Origin: Vitellaria paradoxa
Taxonomy: Eukaryota; Streptophyta; Magnoliopsida; Ericales; Sapotaceae
Assembly: GCA_019916065.1 (NCBI GenBank)
Contig: CM034240.1
Span: 42,233,180-42,297,179 of the forward strand
Length of the DNA stretch: 64,000 nucleotides
Reading direction: 5' to 3'
Positions 13,023 through 24,253 of this stretch are shown here, one piece after another. The position numbers and the translations under genes were made by a program. The notes below the pieces were generated by a model. That model had not been told where the DNA came from. It ran no database searches and worked only from the letters and a program-made list of their open reading frames with translations. Numbering within the stretch: position 1 is the first letter of the stretch; the number at the start of each line of letters is the position of its first letter.

Positions 13023-14319
13023 AGCCCTGTTTGATAAAAGTGTCATTTTTTTTATTTATATTTATCTATTTATATTATCTATTTTTATTTTTTGTTGTTA
13101 TTTTTTTAAATAAAAACTACAAATATGTTTGAAAATACAATTTTATTTAAAATTATTAATTTTTATTTTAATAAATATTTAATTTTATTATTTTTCAAAA
13201 ATTAATTGAATTTAATAAAATATATTTGATATTGAATTAATTAAATTAAATTAAATTAATCAATTATATTAATTAATTTAATTTAAGTATTTTATTAAAA
13301 ATAGTTTAATTCAATAAATATAAAATATATTAAATTATAATTTAATTATATTATTTATTAAAAACAATTGAACAAAATATTAGAGTGTCAAGAACTTGGT
13401 TAGCCTCACTACTGACGTAACCGATCTCACTATTTGACTCTTTTCTTATGGTTGGAGTAGTCTCTGATATATTTGAATAAACCCCTAATCAGACCCTTAC
13501 GATGAGAAGGATACTGATTGGACAATGTTTGGTGGTTTGCTCTGGTGAGGTACACGTGAAAAGGAGGGATTTCTCTAGCGAGTATTTTTTTAAGCAGTCT
13601 ATACTTGCCTTACCTCTTTGTGTTTCAAGTATTTATACCTCTCTTCGCTCGTGTTAACCATGCTCGGTAACCATGAGTGATGATACGACAATGGCTTAAA
13701 ATGCGCTGCATAATCAATGCAAATATGACTGAAGCCATAATCAGCAGTGAGTTTGGATGTGTCATTTCTAACCCTTCATAAATGTGATGAGAAAGCTAGT
13801 CGCTCTATCAAATACCACACTGTCCTCCTTTGGATGCACGCCACGTGCCTCGGTTTTGATATTGCCCTCCAAATATATTTATTATATAAATATAAAATAT
13901 ATTAATTATAATTTAATTGTGTTATTTATTAAAAACAATTGAATAAAATATATTTCATAATAATTTAAATAATTTAATAATGACGTTTATTAAAAATAAT
14001 TTAATAAATTTATATTTTATATTAATCAAATTTATTAATTTATTTAATTTAACTATATTATTAATAAAATATATTACATATTGATTTAGATAATTAATTT
14101 AATTATATTATATTATTTATTAAAAAATAAGTTTAATAAAATATATGAATAAAACAATTCATTTTAATATCATATAACAAAAATGAACAAAATGTTAAAA
14201 TCGACAAAATTTTAATAGTAGAAAAAAAAAACAAAGTGAAAATACTTTTATTTTTTTTTTCATGTTTTTTTGTTCAAAAATATAAAAATAAAAACAAAAA
14301 CATTACCAAACAAAGAGCT
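13023..14319. mobile_element. AT-rich TIR element (GCCCTGTTTG ends) with nested insertion
   Basis: Left end AAGCCCTGTTTGATAA and right end (reverse complement) AAGCTCTTTGTTTGGTAATG are similar. The body is very AT-rich, built of TTAATTTAATTAAA and AAAACAATTGAATAAAATATATT words also found inside the elements at 28901-30078 and 30291-31296. A foreign, more GC-rich block at about 13385-13872 interrupts it. There is no transposase frame. It is placed with the GGGCYCGTTTGG group by end and body similarity only. Confidence 0.5.
13385..13872. mobile_element. Unidentified 0.49-kb insertion, possible solo LTR or small retroelement
   Basis: The block begins at about TGTCAAGAACTTGG and ends at about GATATTGCCCTCCA, inside the AT-rich element. 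It has near-balanced composition, a TATTTATACC promoter-like word near 13630, and no reading frame. TG...CA-like ends would suit an LTR, but a matching 5-bp target duplication was not found. An AAATAT word occurs on both sides, but such words are common in this sequence. Confidence 0.4.
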
Positions 14320-15116
14320 TAGTGTTGAAGAACACATGGTTCATGTCGTATTTAACAGTTTTCTTTCTTTAATCTTTTTTTTTTTTTTTAAATGTGCAGC
14401 GCCACTTTTCAGAAAATTGTCCCTTAAATTGTCCTATCACAAAAATAAGCAAGAGAAAAAAGAAAAAAGGGAAACAGTCTAAAACTATGCATTTTCAAGC
14501 ACCTTCCCACTCTCATAAGATGCAAGTAAGAGTGAAAACAAATCAAGCTATTCAAGCTCGAGTCGAAAAAAACTCCACTCAAACTCAATTTGTGACTATG
14601 ACGAACTCGAATTAAACTTAATTTGTGACTTATTTAGATTCGAACTCGAACTTAAAAAAACTTGACTCAAAAAAATAATATGTATATTTTAATAATATTT
14701 TTATATTTTTTCAATAATATTTTTATAATATTTTATTTATTATATTTTAAATTAAAACGATATCGTTTTGATTTAATCGAATTATTCGTACTCGAGGTAT
14801 AAATAACTCAAGCCGAGCTTCTTTAGTTAAAGCCCGGCTCATTTCCATCCTTAGATGCAATAGATGCAAGCGTAGCCTTAAGTAGCCCTGAATTTCATGC
14901 CACTAGCGCAAAGTGATCCAAACTTTCGTGAATAATTTCACGGTTTGGGCAAACACCAAGTTTTTGCCAAAAAGTCCAACTAGTGCAGTAAGTGATCTAA
15001 ACTATGGATCAATAGATGCTAAAAAAATTACCAAGTGAATAAAATACAAGACGAAAAAGGAAAATTGACTTGTTTAATTCCCCAAGTTGGTTTTAGTACA
15101 CACCTAATACCTTGGA
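14320..15116. other. Downstream flank of 4CL-like copy A, no gene seen
   Basis: AT-rich DNA with repeated CAAACTCGA/TCGAACTCGAA words at about 14550-14660 and a near-palindrome TAAAACGATATCGTTTTGA near 14754. It contains the 3' flank of the minus-strand 4CL-like gene. No coding signal was recognised. Confidence 0.5.
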
Positions 15117-18100
15117 TCATAATCTAGATGAAGCGCCGGAGAGAGCATGGTTGACCAGTTCTCTTCTTAAGATCTTTCCTGCTGGAGATTTTGGAATAGA
15201 GTTGATAAATGCAACACGTCGGATCTTCTTGTATGGTGCGACCTGCAAGATGGAACAAATAGTTGGTGCTATGATAATAACATCTAAAGCAAAAGTAGGG
15301 ACCAACATCTGATGGTAAACTACAGGTGTTATGTTTGTAACACGGTGGCAACAAAAGGCAATCAACAATTATACAACCACACAATGGGATGAAAACTTCG
15401 AGATTTCCATTTTAACATCCTCAAAAACCCAATCTCCTTGTATAGCTGTGAAAACTTTAGATGCGTAAAGCCTGGCAATCTTAGCTTTCCTGAGTACATT
15501 TGTAATTTCCAGAGTAACCATGGCAGGACAAGAAAACTAGAAACTAGATAACTTCCCATTAGCAATTGAAAAGGTCCCGAGCTTTGAAAGATCTGTTGGA
15601 GACATTGATTGCCCCCCCCCCCCCTTTTTTTTTTCTTTTTCAAATGAACGCTCCACAATTGCATGGGCTGGAGGAGCTATCACAGGTAACTGGCAGGATG
15701 CCCAATCGCATATGAAGAAAATACGTGTCTTCACTTAACCATCTTCTGGTTCCAGCTAACCAATCACAGACCCATCTATTACAATTATTATTGTTGTTGT
15801 TGTTGTTTTTGGAAGAGGGGACGGGGTTTGGGGGATTTCAATTATATAACTGCTTTGATTCAAGTATGATATCATTGGATAGTAAAACAAGAATGTAAAT
15901 GAAGTGGGCAGAATACTAGAAATAATTGGTCAAATATTTCTGAAGGGCATTCAGGAGTAAACATGCCTGTCTTGCAATAAAATCCACAATTTGAGCTTCA
16001 GTGATATTGCTTCCAGGTTTTCTCACTACAAAGGCCATGGGAATCTGCCCTGCTTCATCGTCAGGGTATCTGCTTTCAGATGCAAAGAAACAAAAGAATT
16101 AAGTAAAGGTTTAGATTGCAGGTAATTTTGTCTTTAGTTAGTTAGGTTTTTGAAGAAGTAAATTCATGCTGCGAACTAAAAAAATATGCTATATTTTTTA
16201 CCGTATTAGCTCCTTGACCAGTTGACCTCAAAACTATTAAGTTCTAATGAGGATTTACCATATTTATTTAACACATTGCAAGGAAGGAAAAACATTTCTA
16301 GGGCTTAAGAACTACCATACCAAGAATGCGAATCCTCAGGTTAGATATGTTCCAACAGAAACGATGATAAAAATAGGATTCAGACAAAAGCAAATAGTGA
16401 AAATGTTTCACATTCAGTGTACAATAGAAAAAAAAAAAAATAAATAATAAAAATAAATCTTACACCCCAAATTTTTGAGAAAAAAGAAATCATTCATCCT
16501 CCAAAATGTTACATACTCCTTCAGTATTCTGATAAACTGCTTCCACTAAGGAACCTTGAAAACATGGTAGCAGCATGAGACTTTGTCATCAGATTAAAAA
16601 ATAATAACAAGAAATTCTTTTAAAAGGATTAAAACTAGGAATATATGCTTCCTTGCTAAGCTCCCCTCAACTCAACTAATCCCAAACAAATCATTTTCTC
16701 CATTCACGTCCATCAAGGGTAATGTTTTTCGTGAGGTTATTTGAAATTAGGGCTTTCTTTACAATTTCCATCCATGTCTTCTTTAGTCTACCTTTTGTCC
16801 TTTCTATATATTTACTTGGAATCCAATCTCTCTTTTATACTAGAGCATTTCTAAGTCTATGTTGGACATTAACAAATCATGTTAAATGATTTTCTCTCAA
16901 CTTCTCTTCTATCGGTGACACCTTAACTTACCTATTTATTTATTTTCAGATATATTTTGTTGGAGTGGCTCACATTCATTACACAAAAGTTCTAGGCAAG
17001 ATGGTAGATATAGAGTGGAATGAGTGAACAAAGCAGTGGCTATAGTACATGTATTTTGAGGTTTTTTGGTTTTATAGTTCAAACGGAAGTCATCATGATT
17101 TGAAAGGTGAGCTGCAAAGGCACCTCGGTTCAAACAATATGACGAATGATTTGTTGCATAGGCTCTATCGTCTGGGCAATTGATGGATTTTTGGGATTGC
17201 ATTAGCACTATGGTCCGGACTATATGTGTAGGATTCAGAAAGTTGGCAATTCAAGCAAAAAGATGACTCATTTTTAGGCTGATTTTTATGGTATTTTGCC
17301 ATCTTTCCTAGTATATAAAGTTAAAAAAAAATATTATAGGATGGTTATAATTATGGAACATAGTGTTGGCCCATTAAAAAAACAAAACTATCACAAGATG
17401 AATATAGTGGAACTAAGAATGCTCAAAATAGATGTGTGGCACCGATAATACCAAAAATAAAAAAAAAAGATAAGAAATGAATATATTTGAAAAAAAAAAT
17501 TGAAATGGCATTGATAGAAAAAAAGTTGAAAGAATGCCGTTTAAGATGGTTTGATTATATTCAATGTAAACCCGAGGAGACACTAGTACGGAAGAGTGAG
17601 TTAATTCAAGTAAAACGGGTAAAAAGGACAAAAGGTAGATCTAAAACTATATGAACTGAACTTGTAAGGAAGTTCCTACTTTCTTATAGCCTCACAGAAA
17701 AACATAACACATGACAAAAACGAATGGAGAAAGATGATTCATGCAATCGACTCCAACAAGTTTGGAACTAAGACTTTCTTGGGTTGTGTTGAAAAACCGT
17801 ATTCTTATATAACCCAAACTCCATTAAGGGAGTTTTATAGTGACATTTAGATCTATCATATCTACGAATGTAAACACATTGTCGAACTACATAAATTTGT
17901 GTCCTTGATTGTTTCTCTTCGCTCGTGCATATTTTCACCATACTTTGCATAGGATCAAGTTCAAAAATCACATTATATTCATTTTTTACTTTTTTATATT
18001 ACTAAACATCCATGTTAGTATCTTCATTTTTACCACACTCATCTTATGAGAATGTTGCATCTTAACAGCTAAATACCATGTACCATATAGCATAGTTGGC

Positions 18101-21100
18101 CTCATAGTTGTTTTATAAAATTTTCCTTTCAACTTGATAGGTATTCTATCACATAAAACATATGATTTTATGTACCCAACACTCTATAGCATGAAGCATG
18201 GCTGACCTTACAAGTTCAATAATGTGCAGGGTCAACCGCTGGAAATGGTCTTAACACAAGTTCCAATAGGTATCCCACTAGCATTAAAGGTCCCAATGCT
18301 TTTGGGTCCTATGTGGATCTCCCACACCGCACACCATATGGATCCCATGGATAAATTTTTTCACCTAATGCATCTAATTTAAAAAAATATATACCTAAAA
18401 CCAATGATTCTAGTTGAATGTTTTGGATCAAACCCCAAAGAACATGCATGGATTCCAGAATATGATGCCCTGCTTTGTTCTAGGGAAATGATATTTCCAA
18501 GGCAATCCACAAAAGAAGTTGATATATGTTATTTTGGGAGCTAAGTGCACGCATTTAGGTATCTTTATCACTATACTGTAAAAAACTCGCATGGTAGACA
18601 AATTTAAACCTGTTAACACCTGATTTTTTGTAAATGGATAAAAATAACAATATGAAATACATACGGAATTACAGCAGCATCAGCAATTTCGGGATTTGAC
18701 TGAAGCAAATGTTCCAACTCAGCTGGGGGAACCTGCAATTTTTTCAGATCTTATCAGATGACAACCAAATGGCAGTAAAATGCAGCTCCAACAACATTTT
18801 ATAGGTTGACAACAGCATGACAAGGAATTTAGCACCTGATAAGCCTTATATTTTATCAATTCTTTTAATCTATCAACAATGTACAGGAATCCATCAGCAT
18901 CAAAATAACAGAGATCACCAGTCTTCAACCAGCCATCAGGATCCAATGTTGCAGCAGTTGCTTCATCATCGCCAGCATAACCTATGATTGCCCAACATTC
19001 TTCTTATCAAATAAGAATAATCATAGTGGTATTCTAAAGGCCAAAGTTATTTTTTTTCCCTAAAAGAAAATCCTCAAAATTAGAAGTACAGAGATAACCA
19101 GAAAGTACATAAAATTAAAGGAGTCATTCCATAAAATTCTGACAAGGATCTTAATTCTTTCTTTAGGGTTCTTTTCATTTTTTCTCCTTTTCCACTCAGA
19201 AAAACTCTCTTGAAAATTTTCATTAACATTGCATACGAATAAACCTTTTGAATTATTCTTCAAGTTATTTCAATTGCTCTAACATGTAACATGATACAAT
19301 TCAACAAAACATTAGTCTCAAACTAGTTGGGATAGGTCATATCAATCATTTTTCTCAATTCACTTCTACCTAGGGTTGTGTTTTTTGTGAGCTTATTTGA
19401 AATTAGATTTTTTTTCACAATTTCAATTCATATAATCTTAGATCTAAATAAAAATAACTACAAAAGAAGCTAGAGTACAACTTAAAATTTCCAAAGCCTA
19501 AACCTCAAAAAAGTCAATATAGGATATGAAGCCCTCTAAGTACACAAGGGGAGACCTATGGGAGGCCTAATTGAGGCGATTGCTTCCACTCATCTAAAAA
19601 ATTACACTTTTTTTTTTTTCATCTAAAAAATTACACTTATACATCATTGTTTTTGCCTTATTCATCTAGAAATTGTACGTTCATCCCCATTATTTTTCCA
19701 CTTTTTGCCCCAACTCATCTAAAAATTGTAATTTTGCCCCCACTGACCTAGAACTGCCCTGGTACCTACATATGAATTGAGTTGCAGACCTTCAATAAAT
19801 GGATGAAGACCTTTGTGAAAGCCAAATTTACAAAACTAACCAAAGAAGCAGGTATACAGACACAAACACAAATACACTGACACGACAATTAAAAAACAAA
19901 TTAAGACAAGATATGAGACGATAATGACATGTTAAAAAATAAATATATTATATTACAAATGCATGAAAAATAAATATTTATTCATTTTTGTATAATAAAC
20001 ACATTTTTCTTTTATTTATATCTATTTAGAAAATTTTATTCATTAAAAAAAAATTGGGTCTCAAAAGTCCTAAAATCAAATATATAAAGATATATATCTA
20101 TATATATAGAAAGTGAGATTAATGAATATAAATTCATGTCATTTTTTCTTATTGTTTAATTTAAGTTTTGAAATAGACACACCACCTTCCTGAAAGTGTC
20201 CATGTTTCTTACGAGTCAGCAAAGGTGAGCATTTTTCTAGATTGACGGCTGTCACAAAAAGAAAGAAAGACAGATGAAGATGTCTTATCATTCCAATCAA
20301 AATTAGCAACCCATATGATAACACTAGGTGGGAAATGGTATTAGTTATGTCCACGAAAATTGTTCATTAAAGTGTACAACTGAGCAAGATCAATAATTAG
20401 AAACTAATAGTCTCATATTTCTTTATAATGTCCGTGTATCAAACCCAAAGCACAAGTCTAATTAGCTATTGCAAATGAGCAAGCTTAGGCATGGAAATTT
20501 ACTCCATTAATGATGGAATTCCTATTCCCGACAGGAAAACATACTGATGAACAAACATAATGAAGCTTTGAAGATGTTCTGATTTAAACAAAAAATTCAA
20601 AAAGAAGTGAGGCATCCCACTGTACAATGAAGCAAAAACCCATAATGTCATCCATAAATGCTTCACAATTGTACATCTTGAAGGTATAATATCTGTTGAT
20701 AAAAATACGAATAAATCATTTCCTTTTATGCATCACCTGTCATTACTGTAGGTCCCCGTAACCATAGCTCCCCTTGCTGTCCGGGAGATAAGGCCTCTCC
20801 TGTTGCAGGATCAACTATCTTGGCTTCCATATTCCCAGCTAGGCGACCAACTGATCCAAAACGTTTAGATTCATCCGGCCCGATCATACTCGTTGCCCCT
20901 CCGCCACTTTCAGTTAGACCGTATCCCTAATACAGGATGGCAAAGTAATTAGCAAACCAAAAGTAGCATCAAATTATGAATGCGTTTGGATTGAGGACTT
21001 GGAGAGAGGGAAAAGAAAGGAAATGGAGAAAGAAAATAAAAAGAAAGTGATCAGATAAAGGGGGTTTTTGGCCAAAATAAAAAGGAAGGGAACAGATAAA

Positions 21101-23290
21101 AAGGGAGTTTTTGATCTGTCAAAATCAATCAAAACGCACAAATTTTTACTAATTTTTTGTATTTTTTCAATCATATTTTATCATACGTTACTTTTACATT
21201 AAATTTTTATTTTTATATTAAATTTTTGTACTTTTACTATACTTTTTTTATCAAATATTTACCAATCAAACACTCAAAACAACATAAAATCCCAAAAGCA
21301 TGGTTTTGGGTGTGCTTGGCGCACCAAAAATCTTTGAAAATTTCTAAAAATTTCTAAAAATATTTGAAAATCTCTATATATTTTTACATATCTTTACTTT
21401 CTCAAGATTCAAAAAAAGTTCAATATCTTCCAAAAAAAATCAATAATTAGAATTCAGTTAATTAATAGCAAAAATTTTTTTGTCATTCTCACCATGAACT
21501 CCCAAACTACCAAATGCCACCCACTTTAACTATTTTTCGTGAGATTGTAAAAACCGTTCCAACGGTTTGTATAAACCGTTCCAACGGTTTGTATAAACCG
21601 TTCCGATGGAATCGCACGACCAACTTTCGTCAAAGCAGTTTTTACAATCCGTTTGGACGGATTATAGTGTAAAAAATCATGACTGGCTAAAATTTTGAAT
21701 CCGTTTAAACGGAAATCCAATCCGTTGGAATAAAATCTTACTATTCATTCTCAAAAAACGCAACTTGAACTGTGTGTACTAAGCTCATTTTATATCACTT
21801 TTTATCGCTCCAAACTCAACTTTTATTTGAATGAATTAGAAAATGTATAAAAATAAAAAATTATTCATCAGTAAATTATTATTTTTAATTTTTCAAACCC
21901 ATCTTCTTCCGCTCTCATTTTCTACCACGCATCAAACAAGGGATCTTTGAATCCCTTCTCTTTCCTTTTCTCTTTTTTCAACACGCCCTAAAAGAAACTT
22001 CCCATCAGCATTAGAATAATACAACTCAACAGAAATGTTAGATTTGTTTCGGGATTTTCAACAATTCAGCTTGCAGATTTTGATAAAGAATCTCACACTA
22101 ATATGCTTTACAAATGGATGACCAGAGAATATCAGCCGTCCAAGAGCAAACACACAAAACAAGTACCAATAAAATATTTTTTTTTATAAAAATTGAGCAG
22201 TCGATAAACAAATATAGAGTACAATTGGAATTCGCACGATTCACCTCAATACCTGCACTATCTCGACTTTGGGAAACCGAGCAGTGAACCTCTCGGCAAC
22301 CTCCTTCCCAAGCGGCGCACCACCGCATCCGAGGAGCAGAAGCGAGCTGAGATCGTACTTCGCCACCAGCTCCGACTTCGCCAGCGCCACCACAAGCGGC
22401 GGTGACACAGGCATGTAAGTCACCTTGTATTTCTCCACCGCCCGCAACATCCCCTCTAAATCGAACCTCGCCATCATAACCAGAGTCTCCCCCATCGCAG
22501 CTGCCCTGATTAGCATGAAGAATCCAAACACATGGAACAACGGCAGTGTAAATAGCGACACTGGATGCGGCTCATTGTCGTCAGCTTCCAACCGGTTATA
22601 ATAGAATCCGACAATCAAAGCGATGAAGTTCCGGTGAGTCAACTTCACGCCCTTGACTCGGCCGGTCGTGCCGGAGGAATACAGTATCGCCGCTGTGTCC
22701 GACTGGTCCACTTTCACAGCTAGATTCGATTTACATTCATCCTCAGTAGCCGCCGTCATAGAATGAAACTCAGGCGAGCCAATGAGAACGGTTCCAAGCG
22801 GAAGAGACGGAAGCTTCTGAGCGGTTGAGGAGGTAGCAAACGCGATGACCGGTTTGCTAAGCCGAATCATGTGAGCAATCTCCGACTCGGAGGCGAGGGG
22901 GTTGGCGGGAGAGATGGTGACTCCGAGGGAGAGAAGAGCAAAGTAGATAACCGGAACATGAAGAGACGACGGAGAGAGAATGAACGCGACGTCGTCCTTC
23001 GACAGAGAGGGGAAGGAGTTTTTCAGAGAGATGGAAAGAGATTTGATCTGGCGGAGGAAGTCAGGATAGGTGAGGCGGCGGTCGGTGGCGGATTCGATGA
23101 CGAAATCAGTGGAGGAAGGCGGCGAATCGGTGGTGGACCGGTAGAGGAGATAGGTAACGTAGTCGCTGACAGAGAGAGGCTGGGTGGGGGAAGGGAGAGG
23201 GACGGTGGGTCTCAGGTTGTGGAAGGTTTTGGTTTGTGAACAGAAGCCACTGCGCGGGTCGATCGAGTGATTCCTTGTCGTTTCCGCCAT
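15117..23290 (-). CDS. 4-coumarate:CoA ligase-like acyl-CoA synthetase, 4CLL9 type (copy A)
   Basis: Six exons on the minus strand: 23290-22253, 20926-20737, 18981-18836, 18732-18665, 16069-15967 and 15242-15117. They join in phase to 556 residues. ANL-superfamily motifs run in order: P-loop [10 protein letters not shown] (205-214), LPLFHVFG with His253, GYGLTESGG (347-355), TGD (430-432), DGFLYIVDR with Arg447, and SPAGKILRR with the adenylation lysine Lys538. The family activates a carboxylic acid to an acyl-AMP and then to the CoA thioester. The protein ends in SRL, a plant peroxisomal PTS1, so fatty-acid or jasmonate-precursor activation in peroxisomes fits better than cytosolic lignin 4CL. 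Length is normal. The last intron has a GC donor (AGACAG|GCATGT); the next GT would break the frame. Copy B lies 0.96 kb upstream in the same orientation. Substrate is not deducible; 4CL-like identity is firm. Confidence 0.93.
15243..15966 (-). other. Copy A intron 5, with a C13T10 tract
   Basis: A 724-bp GC-AG intron. It contains a run of 13 C followed by 10 T at 15612-15634 (A10G13 in the transcript) and a (TTG)n run near 15790. No nested gene was seen. Confidence 0.75.
16665..16940 (-). pseudogene. RTE-type LINE 3'-terminal fragment in copy A intron 4
   Basis: Minus-strand translation with frameshifts gives the C-terminal end typical of plant RTE-clade reverse transcriptases: [13 protein letters not shown], then [11 protein letters not shown], then [19 protein letters not shown] and GREWRK near the end. 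Stop codons and shifts make it inactive. It lies in the same orientation as the host gene. The family assignment rests on this motif series alone. Confidence 0.7.
17330..17775 (+). pseudogene. RTE-type LINE 3'-terminal fragment, antisense to copy A
   Basis: Plus-strand translation with frameshifts shows YGSECWPIKKQ, then VELRMLKWICG, then [19 protein letters not shown] and KRTKGRSK, ending near NRLQQVWN. This is the same C-terminal region as the minus-strand fragment at 16665-16940, so the intron holds parts of at least two insertions facing each other. It is not functional. Confidence 0.75.
18010..18190 (-). pseudogene. RTE-type LINE fragment (upstream part of the 3' domain)
   Basis: The minus-strand frame reads [20 protein letters not shown] then [20 protein letters not shown], matching the RTE segment just before the MLRW motif. 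Its order and orientation fit the fragment at 16665-16940 as the 5' part of one old element split by the antisense insertion. That link is inference. Confidence 0.65.
18982..20736 (-). other. Copy A intron 2, with an RTE LINE tail and short repeats
   Basis: A GT-AG intron of 1755 bp. The stretch 19290-19440 reads on the minus strand as another RTE-type LINE 3' end ([15 protein letters not shown], then a CCCAACTAGTTTGAGAC tail). Positions 19585-19750 hold four imperfect repeats of CATCTAAAAAATTACAC. The remainder is unremarkable AT-rich intron. Confidence 0.6.
20980..21990. mobile_element. Nested non-autonomous elements in copy A intron 1
   Basis: An outer element seems bounded by GCGTTTGGATTGAGGACTTG and, at the far end, CACGCATCAAACAAGGGATC. 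Inside, at about 21310-21780, is a 470-bp element rich in CCGTT/AACGG palindromes. It includes three units of GTATAAACCGTTCCAACGG-like sequence at 21548-21602. A close relative with the same internal order lies in intron 1 of copy B. No reading frame is present. Confidence 0.55.
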
Positions 23291-24253
23291 TGATGATCTT
23301 CTCCGAATTTTTGACCGAGCGAGAAAGATATAGAGTAGACCCTGGAGAATAGACTCCGTGTGGTCTGAATTGCCATTACCCGATATAAATGCACCTGATT
23401 TATTTGAATGAAAAACAAGTCAAAGGACTTTTACTAATGGCAAAGGGGTAGGCCGTCACACACAGTGATGGCAGTCATGTAATTTCAACAACCACTGAAT
23501 TAAAATTTATCTGTTGAAATTCAACCAAGAATTTTTAAATTGAAGTTTTGTTTAGAGTGGTAAAAAATATTGAGAAATATTAAAAATTTTTAAAAATTAT
23601 TTATTTTTTATTTCATTATACACATTATAAATTCATAAATTTTATTAACTTTTTATTATTTCAAACACTTTTTAAAAATATGTAAATAAATTTAAATTAT
23701 TAAATATTAATTCAATGATCTAGATCTAATATTTGGGTGACATCGAAAAGTGGCATAAGCTCCTCGAGCATATTACAAGAGGGTTATTTATTTTTTAATT
23801 TTTAATGAAGTGTAATTATTCCTCTCAATTCTTGCATTTGTTATTTATTAAAATTAAAAATTAAAAGAGATGGCAACTTACACTAATCTTTAAAAGAGAT
23901 TGACGTTGCCAGGTTGGATAATAATGAGATCGAAGATGATTAAATTAAAATTTAATAATTTAAATATATTCATATTTTTTTAAATTAAAAATATTTAAAT
24001 ATACCTAAACTACTAAATTTTAACTCAACAATTACGATGTTATTATTCTAAATTAATTAGCGGTGTCAGGACACCCAAATCCAAGCCATGCAAAGTTAAT
24101 TGAATCCCCCCATTTAGCCCATTGCATGCCTCCACTTCTCGAATTCCTTGACGAATGCGCGCAGCCCATCCCTGCTTTGTTAACTCTCATTCCTTTCATC
24201 AGATAATTTTATTTATTTTTAATACATATATATATTTAATATTAGATTATAAT
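23291..24253. other. Spacer between 4CL-like copies: copy A promoter, copy B 3' flank
   Basis: A 963-bp spacer between the start of copy A and the stop of copy B. A decayed TTTGGAGT-family element lies at about 23553-23665 (GTTTAGAGTGGTAAAAAATA end). The remainder is AT-rich. No other gene was seen, so copy A's promoter must be short or include this repeat. Confidence 0.6.
23383..23390 (-). promoter_or_regulatory. Possible TATA-like box of copy A
   Basis: The minus strand reads GCATTTATATCGGG about 95 nt upstream of the ATG at 23290. Spacing is plausible for a plant TATA region plus short leader, but the match to TATAAA is weak. Confidence 0.3.

Noticed and set aside
15955..15967. A GT donor four bases downstream of the GC donor in copy A
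   Set aside because: It would lengthen exon 5 to 107 nt and break the frame into the last exon. Copy B independently supports the GC position.
22871..23239. 122-codon plus-strand frame over copy A exon 1 (and similar ones over copy B exon 1)
   Set aside because: Antisense shadows of the GC-richer, R/G/E-biased complement of the 4CL-like exons.
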